From the NCBI GenBank assembly GCA_945861855.1, contig CAMAWG010000015.1, forward strand, positions 1 to 44,997: a stretch of DNA of 44,997 nt. Direction: 5' to 3'. The stretch is from Rhodoplanes serenus (GTDB lineage Bacteria; Pseudomonadota; Alphaproteobacteria; Rhizobiales; Xanthobacteraceae). A program made the translations under genes and the position numbers. A model generated the notes under the pieces. The model was given only the letters and a program-made list of their open reading frames with translations. It did no database searches and was not told the origin of the DNA. Within the stretch, counting starts at the first letter, position 1. Each line of letters opens with the position of its first letter. Positions 33,757 to 41,272 of the stretch are shown here, piece by piece.

Positions 33757-34176
33757 ATGTTCCGAACCAAGGTCACCTTCACCGAACGGCAAACGCCCGA
33801 GCAGCGCAGGGCGCACGCCGCCCATTGGCGCCGGCACGACGACACGCGCCGCGCCCAATGCAACATGCTGGGGTTCTGGCGGGTGTGCGCGAGGCCCGTG
33901 TGCCGGCGCAACCGCACCTGCTCGCACGACATGCACGCCTGCTTCGAGCGCCATTGGGCGCTCATTCCGGAAGACGACAAGGAATGGATCCGCGGCGCGA
34001 TCCTGGCCGCGCGCGACGGCGCGACCGGGGACGCGGCCGCCCGCGCGGCGGATTCACGGCGCGACCGTTATCTCAGGTCTTTGGATGCGAGGAGCACGCC
34101 CGTGATGCTGGCTTCATCATCTGCCGCGACAGACGAGTCGGCCTCCGCCCCGGATGTGCGGATCAGGCGGCTGTAA
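33757..34176 (+). CDS. Small basic Cys-rich hypothetical protein
   Basis: ATG 33757 has a strong site, AGGAGATACG, directly before it, which decides this start over the longer open frame from 33430. The 139-residue protein is basic and contains a Cys/His cluster, QCNMLGFWRVCARPVC followed by RRNRTCSHDMHACFERHW. The spacing C-x10-C-x4-C-x5-C-x6-C suggests a metal-binding or disulfide-rich mini-domain. The N-terminus (FRTKVTFTERQTPEQRRAHA) is highly charged, and the C-terminal ~45 residues look disordered. No transmembrane segment is present. I do not recognise a named family. Its position behind a long structured leader and a near-consensus promoter suggests strong or regulated expression. Confidence 0.72.
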   Translation: MFRTKVTFTERQTPEQRRAHAAHWRRHDDTRRAQCNMLGFWRVCARPVCRRNRTCSHDMHACFERHWALIPEDDKEWIRGAILAARDGATGDAAARAADSRRDRYLRSLDARSTPVMLASSSAATDESASAPDVRIRRL

Positions 34177-34199
34177 TGATGTTCACGCGAGGTCAAGTT

Positions 34200-34490
34200 T
34201 CAGCGTGGGTCAACGCGATTGCGTGCGCCATGAACAATGGCAACGATGACGATCTCTTGGAGATTGTCATCGACCTTGTAGACAATGATATAGGGCCATT
34301 CGAGCAGTTCCCGCGTGCCCTCGACGAGGCCGCGACGCCCCATTTCCGTCAGAGCAGGGGTGGCGAGTTGCATCGCCTTGCTCTCGATCCGATCGATCAT
34401 CGCGAGCGCGGCACGAGGATTGTCCCGGAATATCCACTCAAAGATACGATCGAGATCGTCGCGCGCGGCGGGCTCGAACGTAACCTTCAT
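34200..34490 (-). CDS. RelE/ParE-family toxin
   Basis: The 96-residue protein has the ParE/RelE fold pattern: KVTFEPAARDDLDRIFEWI at the N-terminus, a helix with RAALAMIDRIESKAMQLA, then the C-terminal strands WPYIIVYKVDDN and IVIVAIVHGARNR. It would be either an mRNA-cleaving or a gyrase-targeting toxin; the sequence favours ParE-like. Its ATG at 34490 overlaps the antitoxin stop by four bases, giving antitoxin-toxin order. It ends 24 bp from the convergent stop of the Cys-rich protein gene. The key residues look intact, so it is probably functional. Confidence 0.88.
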   Translation of the reverse strand: MKVTFEPAARDDLDRIFEWIFRDNPRAALAMIDRIESKAMQLATPALTEMGRRGLVEGTRELLEWPYIIVYKVDDNLQEIVIVAIVHGARNRVDPR

Positions 34491-34714
34491 GCAACGCGGG
34501 ATCGCAGGCGCTTGAATACTTCTTCGGCCGGGATGCGATTCGGGCTTGGCTCCGCCAACCGCCGTCGCACCTCGGCCGCCTGTTCATCGGTGAGGCGCAA
34601 TTCGCTCCCGTACTGCTCTTCCAGCATTTCCACGACATGAACCACATCGGCCTGCCGCTCCGGCGGCCACGTCAGCACACGGTCCAGAACCTCTTTCACC
34701 TGGTCCTTGGTCAT
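34487..34714 (-). CDS. Antitoxin of the ParE/RelE module
   Basis: The 75-residue acidic/basic helical protein has an N-terminal part, KDQVKEVLDRVLTWPPERQA, which may bind DNA or dimerise. The C-terminus is typical of addiction-module antitoxins: LTDEQAAEVRRRLAEP followed by IPAEEVFKRLRSRV. It overlaps the toxin start (ATGA) and would be co-translated with it. The start ATG 34714 lies 24 bp after the stop of the amidohydrolase gene, so read-through from that gene is possible in addition to its own autoregulated promoter. Confidence 0.85.
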   Translation of the reverse strand: MTKDQVKEVLDRVLTWPPERQADVVHVVEMLEEQYGSELRLTDEQAAEVRRRLAEPSPNRIPAEEVFKRLRSRVA

Positions 34715-34738
34715 GGCTCCAGCCCAATCGCTCCAGCG

Positions 34739-35773
34739 TCACACCAGCGCCGGCTCGCGCTTGGTCTTTGCCGGCGCCGGGTCCTTCAACCCGAGGATGC
34801 GCCGCGCGTTGGAATAGAACAGCTTCTGCTTGTCGGCCTCCGACAACTCCACGTTCTCCAGAAGCTTGAGGCACGGCGCCGGATCCCAGCACGGATAGTC
34901 GGTGCCGTACATCACGTTGTCGATGCCGTAGTAGTCGATGGCGAACCGCATGCCCTCCGAATGCGGCGACACCGTATCGGAGTACATGCGCTTCAGATAT
35001 TCGCTGACCGGGCGCGGCAGCTTCGCGGCCTTGGAGTTCTTGTCCATGCGGCCGGACTGATAGGGCAGCGAGCCGCCGGTGTGCGACATCACGATCTTGA
35101 GGTCCGGGTGGCGCTCCATGGTGCCGGAGAGGACGAGCCGCATCGCCGCGACCGAGACCTCGATGACGCGGCCGAGGCTCAGATGCAGCGCGCCGTCGTA
35201 GCCATCCGAGAGCATGTCCTGGAAGATCACGTCGGTCGGGTGCAGGAACAGCGGCAGGCCGAGCTTGGCGCAATGCGCGTAGAACGGCTGCAGCCGCTCG
35301 GCGTCGATCCGCGCATCCTCGCCGACGCTGCCGGGCAGGTTGACGCCCATCAGGCCGAGCCGGTTCACCGCGTCGTCCACCACCTCGATGGCGACCTTGG
35401 TGTCCTGCAGCGGCACCGCGGCGCTGGCCCAGAGCCGGCCGGGATACTTCTTCTGCGCGCCGGCCATCTCCTCGTTCCACATCAGCGCGTAGTCGCGGCC
35501 TTCCTCGACCGGCATGTCGGAGAACGACACCGAGAACGGTCCGATCGAGCAGACCACGTCGACCCGGTGGCCGAGGCTGTCCATGTATTCGAACTGCTTG
35601 TCGAGATCGAACCACTCGGCCCAGGAGTTGAGGTGCTGGCCGCTGGTGTTGCGGCGCATGTAGTCGTAGCCGCCGCGCTTGTTGACCCGCGCCTTCGGGA
35701 ACGCCTCGCGCTTGCACAGCTTGTCGAAAATCGAGCGGGGCCACCAATGGAAATGCGAGTCGATGATATGCAT
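34739..35773 (-). CDS. Amidohydrolase-family protein (COG2159, ACMSD-like)
   Basis: The 344-residue TIM-barrel metalloenzyme carries the metal motif DSHFHWW (His 7, His 9), LFLHPTD near 200, MSHTGGSLPYQSG near 250 and YGTDYPCWDP near 300. These are the ordered ligands of the aminocarboxymuconate-semialdehyde decarboxylase/amidohydrolase group. Members decarboxylate or hydrolyse aromatic or heterocyclic acids. ATG 35773 is preceded by AGGAC. It is divergent from the substrate-binding protein gene across 174 bp. It probably belongs to the same catabolic region as HyuA/HyuB, although the substrate is not known. Confidence 0.9.
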   Translation of the reverse strand: MHIIDSHFHWWPRSIFDKLCKREAFPKARVNKRGGYDYMRRNTSGQHLNSWAEWFDLDKQFEYMDSLGHRVDVVCSIGPFSVSFSDMPVEEGRDYALMWNEEMAGAQKKYPGRLWASAAVPLQDTKVAIEVVDDAVNRLGLMGVNLPGSVGEDARIDAERLQPFYAHCAKLGLPLFLHPTDVIFQDMLSDGYDGALHLSLGRVIEVSVAAMRLVLSGTMERHPDLKIVMSHTGGSLPYQSGRMDKNSKAAKLPRPVSEYLKRMYSDTVSPHSEGMRFAIDYYGIDNVMYGTDYPCWDPAPCLKLLENVELSEADKQKLFYSNARRILGLKDPAPAKTKREPALV

Positions 35774-35947
35774 GGAGGATGTCCTGCCGTTAGGCCGCAG
35801 ATTTCAACGGGTTAGCTTATTCAGCAAGTTTACGGGCGGCCCCGTTCCGGGTCAACGCGCCGCGCTCAGGATGCATGGCATATGTTACGATTTTCTGTAA
35901 TGATTTCAGCCAAGGCCGGAGGCTGAACGGCCATGGAGGAGGACAAA

Positions 35948-36904
35948 ATGCGAGGGATGTTCCGTGCCGTTCTGTGCTGCCTGGCGGTGCTGATCGTGGC
36001 GCCCGCGGGTGCCGCGGAGAAGCTCCGCGTCACCAAGGCGGTGGCGTTCGCCTGGACCTTCACGCCGCTCGACGTCGGCATGCAGATGGGAATTTTCGCC
36101 AAGCACGGCCTCGAGATCGAGGCCTCGGCCGCGGCCGGCGACGCCAAGATGCAGCAGGCCCTGACCGCCGACAGCACCGACGTGGGCATCGGCAGCGGGC
36201 CCGGCATGGCCTTCATGGTCAAGGGCGTGCCGGCCAAGGGGGTCGCCGCCATGTATGGCGTGCCGAAGAACATGGCGGTGATGGTCGGCTACAACTCCCC
36301 CGCCAGGACGGTGGACGATCTCAAGGGACTGAAGCTCGGGGTGACGACCGTCGGCTCGCTGACCGACTGGATCGGCAAGCGGATCAACAACCTCAAGGGC
36401 TGGCACGGCTCAACCGGCATCACCACGGTTCCGATCGGCGGCATGCCGCCGGCCCGCGCCGCGATCAAGACCAAGCAGCTCGACGGCTACATCGGCGCGC
36501 TCGAAGCCGGCTACGCGCTCGAGGAGCAGAAGGAATGGCGCGTCATCACCGGCGCCGCGCCGTTCGTCGATCACTTCATCACCCATGTGTTCTTCGTGCG
36601 CGAGGAGACGATCGCGAAACGCCCGGAGGTGGTGCGGGCGTTCCTGCGGGGCTGGATGGAGACCATCGCCTTCATGAAGGCGAACAAGGACAAGACGGTC
36701 GAGATCACCTCCAAGGTGGTCAATATTCCCCCGTCGGTCGCCGCGCGCGCCTATGACGAGCAGATGAGCAACTTCAGCCTGGACGGCACCTTCGATCCGA
36801 AGGCGCTGGCGGTTCTCAAGCAGTCGTTCGTCGATATGGGCCTGCTGAAGGAAATTCCGGAAAACAACGTCATGTTCACGACGCAGTTCGTGCCGGTGAA
36901 GTAG
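35948..36904 (+). CDS. NitT/TauT-type ABC transporter substrate-binding protein
   Basis: The 318-residue protein is read from ATG 35948, because the GGAGGAGG just before it is its ribosome-binding site; an in-frame ATG at 35933 would place that site inside the gene. A signal peptide (RGMFRAVLCCLAVLIVAPAGA) is followed by a mature periplasmic protein of NMT1/THI5-SsuA type (VTKAVAFAWTFTPLDVGMQM, IGSGPGMAFMVKGVPAKG, KLGVTTVGSLTDWIGKRIN). It has no permease or ATPase beside it. The nearest matching transporter genes are at 23917-26278, some 10 kb away and on the other strand. It most likely serves them. Confidence 0.9.
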   Translation: MRGMFRAVLCCLAVLIVAPAGAAEKLRVTKAVAFAWTFTPLDVGMQMGIFAKHGLEIEASAAAGDAKMQQALTADSTDVGIGSGPGMAFMVKGVPAKGVAAMYGVPKNMAVMVGYNSPARTVDDLKGLKLGVTTVGSLTDWIGKRINNLKGWHGSTGITTVPIGGMPPARAAIKTKQLDGYIGALEAGYALEEQKEWRVITGAAPFVDHFITHVFFVREETIAKRPEVVRAFLRGWMETIAFMKANKDKTVEITSKVVNIPPSVAARAYDEQMSNFSLDGTFDPKALAVLKQSFVDMGLLKEIPENNVMFTTQFVPVK

Positions 36905-36935
36905 CCGCAGGCCGGCGAATTGCAGGCGAGGAGGA

Positions 36936-37760
36936 ATGCGCAGCGCCAACATCGATCCGGCTGGAGTGCTCAACCGCTTTCTCGAAAGCGCGGCGCAGAA
37001 CCTGCGGGTCGAGAAGCTGCTGATCCAGCTCGGTCTCGATCCGGCCAATCTCACCTACGGCGCGGTGTTCGGCCGCCTGTGGGACATCGTTCTGGTCAAC
37101 GTCAACTTCGTCAACATGCTGGCGCTGGTCGGCGCGATATTCTATGTCGCCACGCTGATGGTGCGCACGATCGTGCCGCTGCGCATCATCGGCATCATCA
37201 GCATCGTGTTTTTCATCGCCTATGGCTTGCTCGCAGGCGCGATCGCGACGTTCCTGCTGTATCTGCTTTCGCTCCCGATCAACATCATCCGCCTGCGCCA
37301 GATGCTCAGTCTCGTGAAGAAGGCACGGGTCTCGGCGCAAGGCGATTTGTCCATGGACTGGCTGCGCCCGTTCATGACGCCCCGCAAGTGCAAGGCGGGC
37401 GAGGTGTTGTTTCACAAGGGCGATGTCGCCAAGGAGATGTTCTACACCGTCAGCGGAAAATTCCTGGTGAAGGAGATCGGCATCGAGCTTCCGCCGGGAC
37501 GCATCATGGGCGAACTGGGCTTCATCGATCCCAAGAACCGGCGGACCGGGACCGTCGAAAGCCTGGAGAACGGCGAAGTCCTCTGGATCACCTACGACCG
37601 GCTGCTCGAGCTCTACTTCCAGAATCCCGAGTTCGGCTACTACTTTCTCAAGCTCACCACCGAACGGCTGATGCAGAACATCGCTCGCCACGAAGCGACG
37701 CTTGCGGAGAACCGGGCAAAGCTGCTGGCGTTCAAGGCCGCCGCGAGCGGCTCGGCTTAA
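36936..37760 (+). CDS. Membrane protein with cyclic nucleotide-binding domain
   Basis: The 274-residue protein has hydrophobic helices at about 58-78 (FVNMLALVGAIFYVATLMV) and 85-113 (IIGIISIVFFIAYGLLAGAI and onward). A cytoplasmic CNB domain follows at about 145-245 (KCKAGEVLFHKGDVAKEMFY, then PPGRIMGELGFIDPKN). The phosphate-binding cassette is shorter than in CRP, with GELGFIDPKNRRTG in place of GE(L/I)A..xxxPR(A/S)A, so it may bind a cyclic nucleotide or have lost the ability. It is a few hundred bp from the broken MBL gene and the CHASE2 adenylate cyclase, suggesting a cAMP sensor. GAGGAGG precedes the ATG closely. Confidence 0.85.
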   Translation: MRSANIDPAGVLNRFLESAAQNLRVEKLLIQLGLDPANLTYGAVFGRLWDIVLVNVNFVNMLALVGAIFYVATLMVRTIVPLRIIGIISIVFFIAYGLLAGAIATFLLYLLSLPINIIRLRQMLSLVKKARVSAQGDLSMDWLRPFMTPRKCKAGEVLFHKGDVAKEMFYTVSGKFLVKEIGIELPPGRIMGELGFIDPKNRRTGTVESLENGEVLWITYDRLLELYFQNPEFGYYFLKLTTERLMQNIARHEATLAENRAKLLAFKAAASGSA

Positions 37761-37775
37761 AGGCCAAGCCGGCGG

Positions 37776-38630
37776 TCAAAGGTCGATCTTCATTCCCTCG
37801 CTGGCCACGACCGTGCCCGGCCGCGCCGCCTCGGCTTCGGCCGCGACCCGGTCCAGGAAGGCGTCGTCGTGCTCGGGGTCGTGGTGGAACAGGCACAGCC
37901 GGCCCGCGCCGGCGGCCTTGGCAAGCCGGATTCCCTGCTGCCACGTCGAATGGCCCCAGCCGACATGCGACGGCAATTCGTCGTCGGTATTGGTCGTGTC
38001 CAGGACCACCAGGGCCGCATCCTTGGTCAGCGCCAGCAGGGCCGGGTCGATCGGACCGTCGCCCATTTCGACGTCGGTCAGGTAGGCGACGGACCGGCCG
38101 CCGTACTCGACCCGCTAGCCGATCGCGCCGCCGGGATGATTGAGCGTGGCGGTCTGCAGGATGACGCCGGGCCGCGGGTTGATCGCCTCGCCGGCATGAA
38201 AGTCGTGAAACTCGATCTCTGCGTGCAGCGCGTCGACCTGGAGCGGGAAGAAGGGAAAGCTCATCAATTTCCGGACGGCCTCTCGGACGCCGCCGGCCGG
38301 CTGCAGACTGCCGGCCCACACGCGAACCACCTGATCCTTGACGAACAGCGGCGCGAAGAACGGCAGACCGATCATGTGATCGATGTGGCCGTGGCTCAGA
38401 AAGATGTCGAAGTCGGCGGTGTTCGCCGTCTGCACCAGCGCGTTGCCGAGCGATCGGATTCCGGTGCCGGCGTCGAAGATGAGCGTATGCGCCCCGCAGC
38501 GAACCTCCACGCAGGGCGTGTTGCCGCCATAGCGCATAGTTTTGGGTCCGGGACAGGCAATGCTGCCCCGGACGCCCCAAAATCGAACGGATATAGGGGA
38601 CGTCGGCGTCAACGCTTCATTCAATGACAT
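37776..38630 (-). pseudogene. MBL-fold hydrolase (COG1235-like) interrupted by an in-frame TAG
   Basis: The gene reads from ATG 38630 through VRFWGVRGSIACPGP, the metal motif SHGHIDHM and on to LNHPGGAIG, where codon 172 is TAG (38115-38117). The same frame continues immediately with RVEYGGRSVAYLTDVEMGDG and proceeds to a normal end at 37776, with VGWGHSTWQQG and CLFHHDPEHDD motifs. Relatives of this family have a Tyr at the stop position (GxxGYRVEY), so one base change explains the stop. No frameshift or other damage was seen. The full-length product would be 284 residues. It could be a recent inactivation, a sequencing error or, less likely, a separately translated fragment. A cAMP phosphodiesterase-like role is suggested only by the neighbouring cyclase and CNB genes. 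Confidence 0.8.
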
Positions 38631-38687
38631 AACAAGATTCCGTACTCTCCTATTGAAGCGTTGCGTTGCAGTGTGCCGGCAAGCTGG

Positions 38688-38861
38688 TCAGCGACGGTCG
38701 TTCAGACACTCCGTTGAGCCTGGCGAGGGCGCGGCGGGGACGTCGAATGCGTTGTGTCGCCCGGCGCGGCGCTCCGTGCCACCGGCGTCGAGATGGTGCT
38801 CCGGGATGTAGGGCGCGCCCACGACGGCGAAGAACCGGGTGTTGTCGATGGTCAGGCGCAT
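38688..38861 (-). CDS. Small hypothetical protein, 57 aa
   Basis: This short frame runs from ATG 38861 to TGA 38688. It has GGGGGA seven bases upstream of the start and strongly GC-rich third codon positions, like the real genes of this window. It reads MRLTIDNTRFFAVVGAPYIP, then a polar, Arg-rich tail. No domain is recognised and it has no membrane segment. It occupies the gap between the broken MBL gene and the cyclase gene, in the same direction as both. Composition and the ribosome-binding site are the only support, so it is tentative. Confidence 0.4.
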   Translation of the reverse strand: MRLTIDNTRFFAVVGAPYIPEHHLDAGGTERRAGRHNAFDVPAAPSPGSTECLNDRR

Positions 38862-39010
38862 CTGCGTTCCCCCAAGTCAGGCCTTGCGGCTTTGAATCCG
38901 GCGTTCGTGGGAGCAGCTTTGCGTGCAATGCCCGTAGCGTGAAGTGCGAAACGTCACACCCCAAAATTTATTGTTTATTTTCAATATGTTATACGGGTAT
39001 TTCGCTGCGG

Positions 39011-41227
39011 TCACTTGGAATCCAGGGCGTAGGCGCCATCCCAATCGTCGGGCGGCGGCGTGACCTGGAACGTGCGGATACGTTCGGAATAGATGGCGTA
39101 GAGCGTCTGAAACCTGTTCTCTTCGTCGGCGGCGCGGCCCTGTTCGATCGCGGCCAGTGCGCCGGCCCAGTCGCGGCTCCGGTAGCGCGACAGCATGTTG
39201 ATGTTCACCTCGCGCCAGCGTTGGAAGCGTCCTGTCTGGGCCAGGTCGTCGCGGCCGACGATGGAGTAGACCACCTCCGGCTCCTTCTTGCCCTTCACCG
39301 CGATGAAATCGAGTTCGAGCAGCGCGAATTTGTCCTTGGCCGCGTTGGCCGTCTTGGAGCCGATGATGATCGGAAGCCCATACGATTTGCACTGGCCTTC
39401 CAGACGCGAGGCAAGATTGACGCTGTCGCCCAGCACCGAGTAATCGAAGCGAAGATCCGAGCCCATGTTGCCGACGACGCACCGGCCGGTGTTGATGCCG
39501 ACGCCGATGTTGAGCGGAAGGAAAGCCGTGCCGTTGGCCTTCGCCGTTGCTTCGCGCTCGCGGTTGAGCCGGTCGACGCGTTCGAGCATGTCGAGGGCAG
39601 CCTCGCAGGCGTTGAGCTCGTGGGTCGCGTCGTAGATCGGCGCGTTCCAGAACGCCATGATCGCATCGCCCATGTATTTGTCGATCGTGCCGTTGCGATC
39701 GATGATGGCGTTGGTGAGCGGGGTCAGGAAGCTGTTCATCAGGGCGGTCAGGCCCTGCGGATCGTCCTTGTAGATTTCCGAGATCGTGGTGAAGCCGCGC
39801 ACGTCGCTGAACATGATCGTCATGTCGCGCGCCTCGCCGCCGAGCACGAGCTTCTCCGGCGATTGCGCGAGCTGCTCCACCAAGGTCGGCGAGAGGTACT
39901 GGCCGAACGCCGAGCGAATCTGGCGCCGCTGCGCCTGTTCCTTGACGAAGTTGGTGAAGATCAGCGTGAGGAAGATGACCAAGCTGGACAGCAGCGGGAA
40001 CGTGAAATCGAGCAGCATCTTGTACTGCGCGAAGAAGTACCAGGACGTTCCCACCAGCGCCGCGATGAAGGCCGCGCCGAACAGCAGCAGATAGGCGGGG
40101 CCGAGAATGGGCGTCAGCCAGATGATCGCCGCGCCCAGCACGAACGCCGTGGCCAGTTCCGCGGCGATGGCGTAGTTCGGCGACGTCAGCACCCCGCCGG
40201 TCAGGATGCTTTCCAGGACCTGGGCATGCACCTCGACCCCCGGCATGGCGGGATCGTTCGGGGTCGTCTTCAAATCCAGCAGGCCGGCCGCCGAGGTGCC
40301 GACGAGCACGAGCCTGCGGGCCACCCGGTCCGCCGGGACCCGCCCTTCCAGCACATCGACGGCGGACACGTAGCGCGCCTTGTCGCTCGGGGCGAAATGA
40401 ATCCAGACCCTGCCGTTGCGATCGGTCGGCATTTCAAGTCCCGGGACCGCAACGCCCGTGATCCCGGCCTTGTCCATGCGGATCAGGATCGTGCTCGACC
40501 CGGTCACGACCCGCAGCATCTCGAAGGACAGCGAGGGCAAGATCGTCTCTTGCGCCTGCATGACCATCGGCACGCGCCGCACGATGCCGTCGCGCTCGGA
40601 CGGGTTGCTGAAAAGCCCGCGCCCCGCGGCGGCATTGTCGAGAACCGGGACGTTCTTCAGCCGTCCTGCAAAGCTGTACAGGAACGGCTTTGGATCGCCG
40701 CCCAGCGCGGCCACGCCCACCGCCGACGGCTGCGCGTCGGGCTGGGGCACGGCAACCGGCAGGCCGGTCTCGCCGAGCACGACCCGCGACCGCTTGATCG
40801 CATCGGCCAGGATCTGATCGTTACTTGGAAGCGCGCGCAGCTTGTTTTTCGTCTCCTCGTCGAGTTGGCTATATCCCTCCACCGCGAGGGCTGGCGACAG
40901 ACGGTCCGGTTCGGCGAAGATGACGTCGAAGCCGATGACGGCCGCGCCCATCTGGGTCAGGCGCGTGGTCAGGTCGGCCACGCGGGTCCGCGGCCACGGA
41001 AATTGCCCGAGCTTTCGCAGGCTTTCCTCGTCGATATCGACGATGACGACCGGTCGCTGCGTCGCCACGCGCGGCTTGATGACCTGGAAAAGGTCGAAAG
41101 CCCGAAGCCGAAGCTCCTCAAGCGGAGTCGGATCGGAGACGCGCAGGAACAGCAGCGCGAACAGCAGCGCCACGCACAATGCGCGGGCGGATGTGAGCCG
41201 TCGCCCCAGGCGAGAAAGCCATTTCAT
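39011..41227 (-). CDS. CHASE2-domain adenylate cyclase
   Basis: The 738-residue inner-membrane protein has an N-terminal TM helix (ALCVALLFALLFLRV), a CHASE2 periplasmic domain (about 45-330, with VVIVDIDEESLRKLGQFPWP), two or three TM helices (about 345-425) and a class III cyclase domain (about 460-640). Metal-binding Asp residues are in MFSDVRGFT and DKYMGDAIMAFW. The Lys of DKYMGD and the Asp of FDYSVLGD fit ATP, and NLASRLE completes the site. The C-terminus is a TPR-like helix pair ending DWDGAYALDSK. The gene follows the type I secretion adaptor gene by 45 bp and is probably in the same transcript. It likely makes cAMP in response to an envelope signal. Confidence 0.93.
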   Translation of the reverse strand: MKWLSRLGRRLTSARALCVALLFALLFLRVSDPTPLEELRLRAFDLFQVIKPRVATQRPVVIVDIDEESLRKLGQFPWPRTRVADLTTRLTQMGAAVIGFDVIFAEPDRLSPALAVEGYSQLDEETKNKLRALPSNDQILADAIKRSRVVLGETGLPVAVPQPDAQPSAVGVAALGGDPKPFLYSFAGRLKNVPVLDNAAAGRGLFSNPSERDGIVRRVPMVMQAQETILPSLSFEMLRVVTGSSTILIRMDKAGITGVAVPGLEMPTDRNGRVWIHFAPSDKARYVSAVDVLEGRVPADRVARRLVLVGTSAAGLLDLKTTPNDPAMPGVEVHAQVLESILTGGVLTSPNYAIAAELATAFVLGAAIIWLTPILGPAYLLLFGAAFIAALVGTSWYFFAQYKMLLDFTFPLLSSLVIFLTLIFTNFVKEQAQRRQIRSAFGQYLSPTLVEQLAQSPEKLVLGGEARDMTIMFSDVRGFTTISEIYKDDPQGLTALMNSFLTPLTNAIIDRNGTIDKYMGDAIMAFWNAPIYDATHELNACEAALDMLERVDRLNREREATAKANGTAFLPLNIGVGINTGRCVVGNMGSDLRFDYSVLGDSVNLASRLEGQCKSYGLPIIIGSKTANAAKDKFALLELDFIAVKGKKEPEVVYSIVGRDDLAQTGRFQRWREVNINMLSRYRSRDWAGALAAIEQGRAADEENRFQTLYAIYSERIRTFQVTPPPDDWDGAYALDSK

Positions 41228-41272
41228 GCCGAACCAGCCCCAGACCGCATCCCGCGAAGGTGCGGCCCCCCG

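Noticed and set aside
38115-38117. Programmed recoding (pyrrolysine or selenocysteine) at the TAG
   Set aside because: Selenocysteine uses TGA, and pyrrolysine genes are not expected in this group. A Tyr-to-stop change is simpler.
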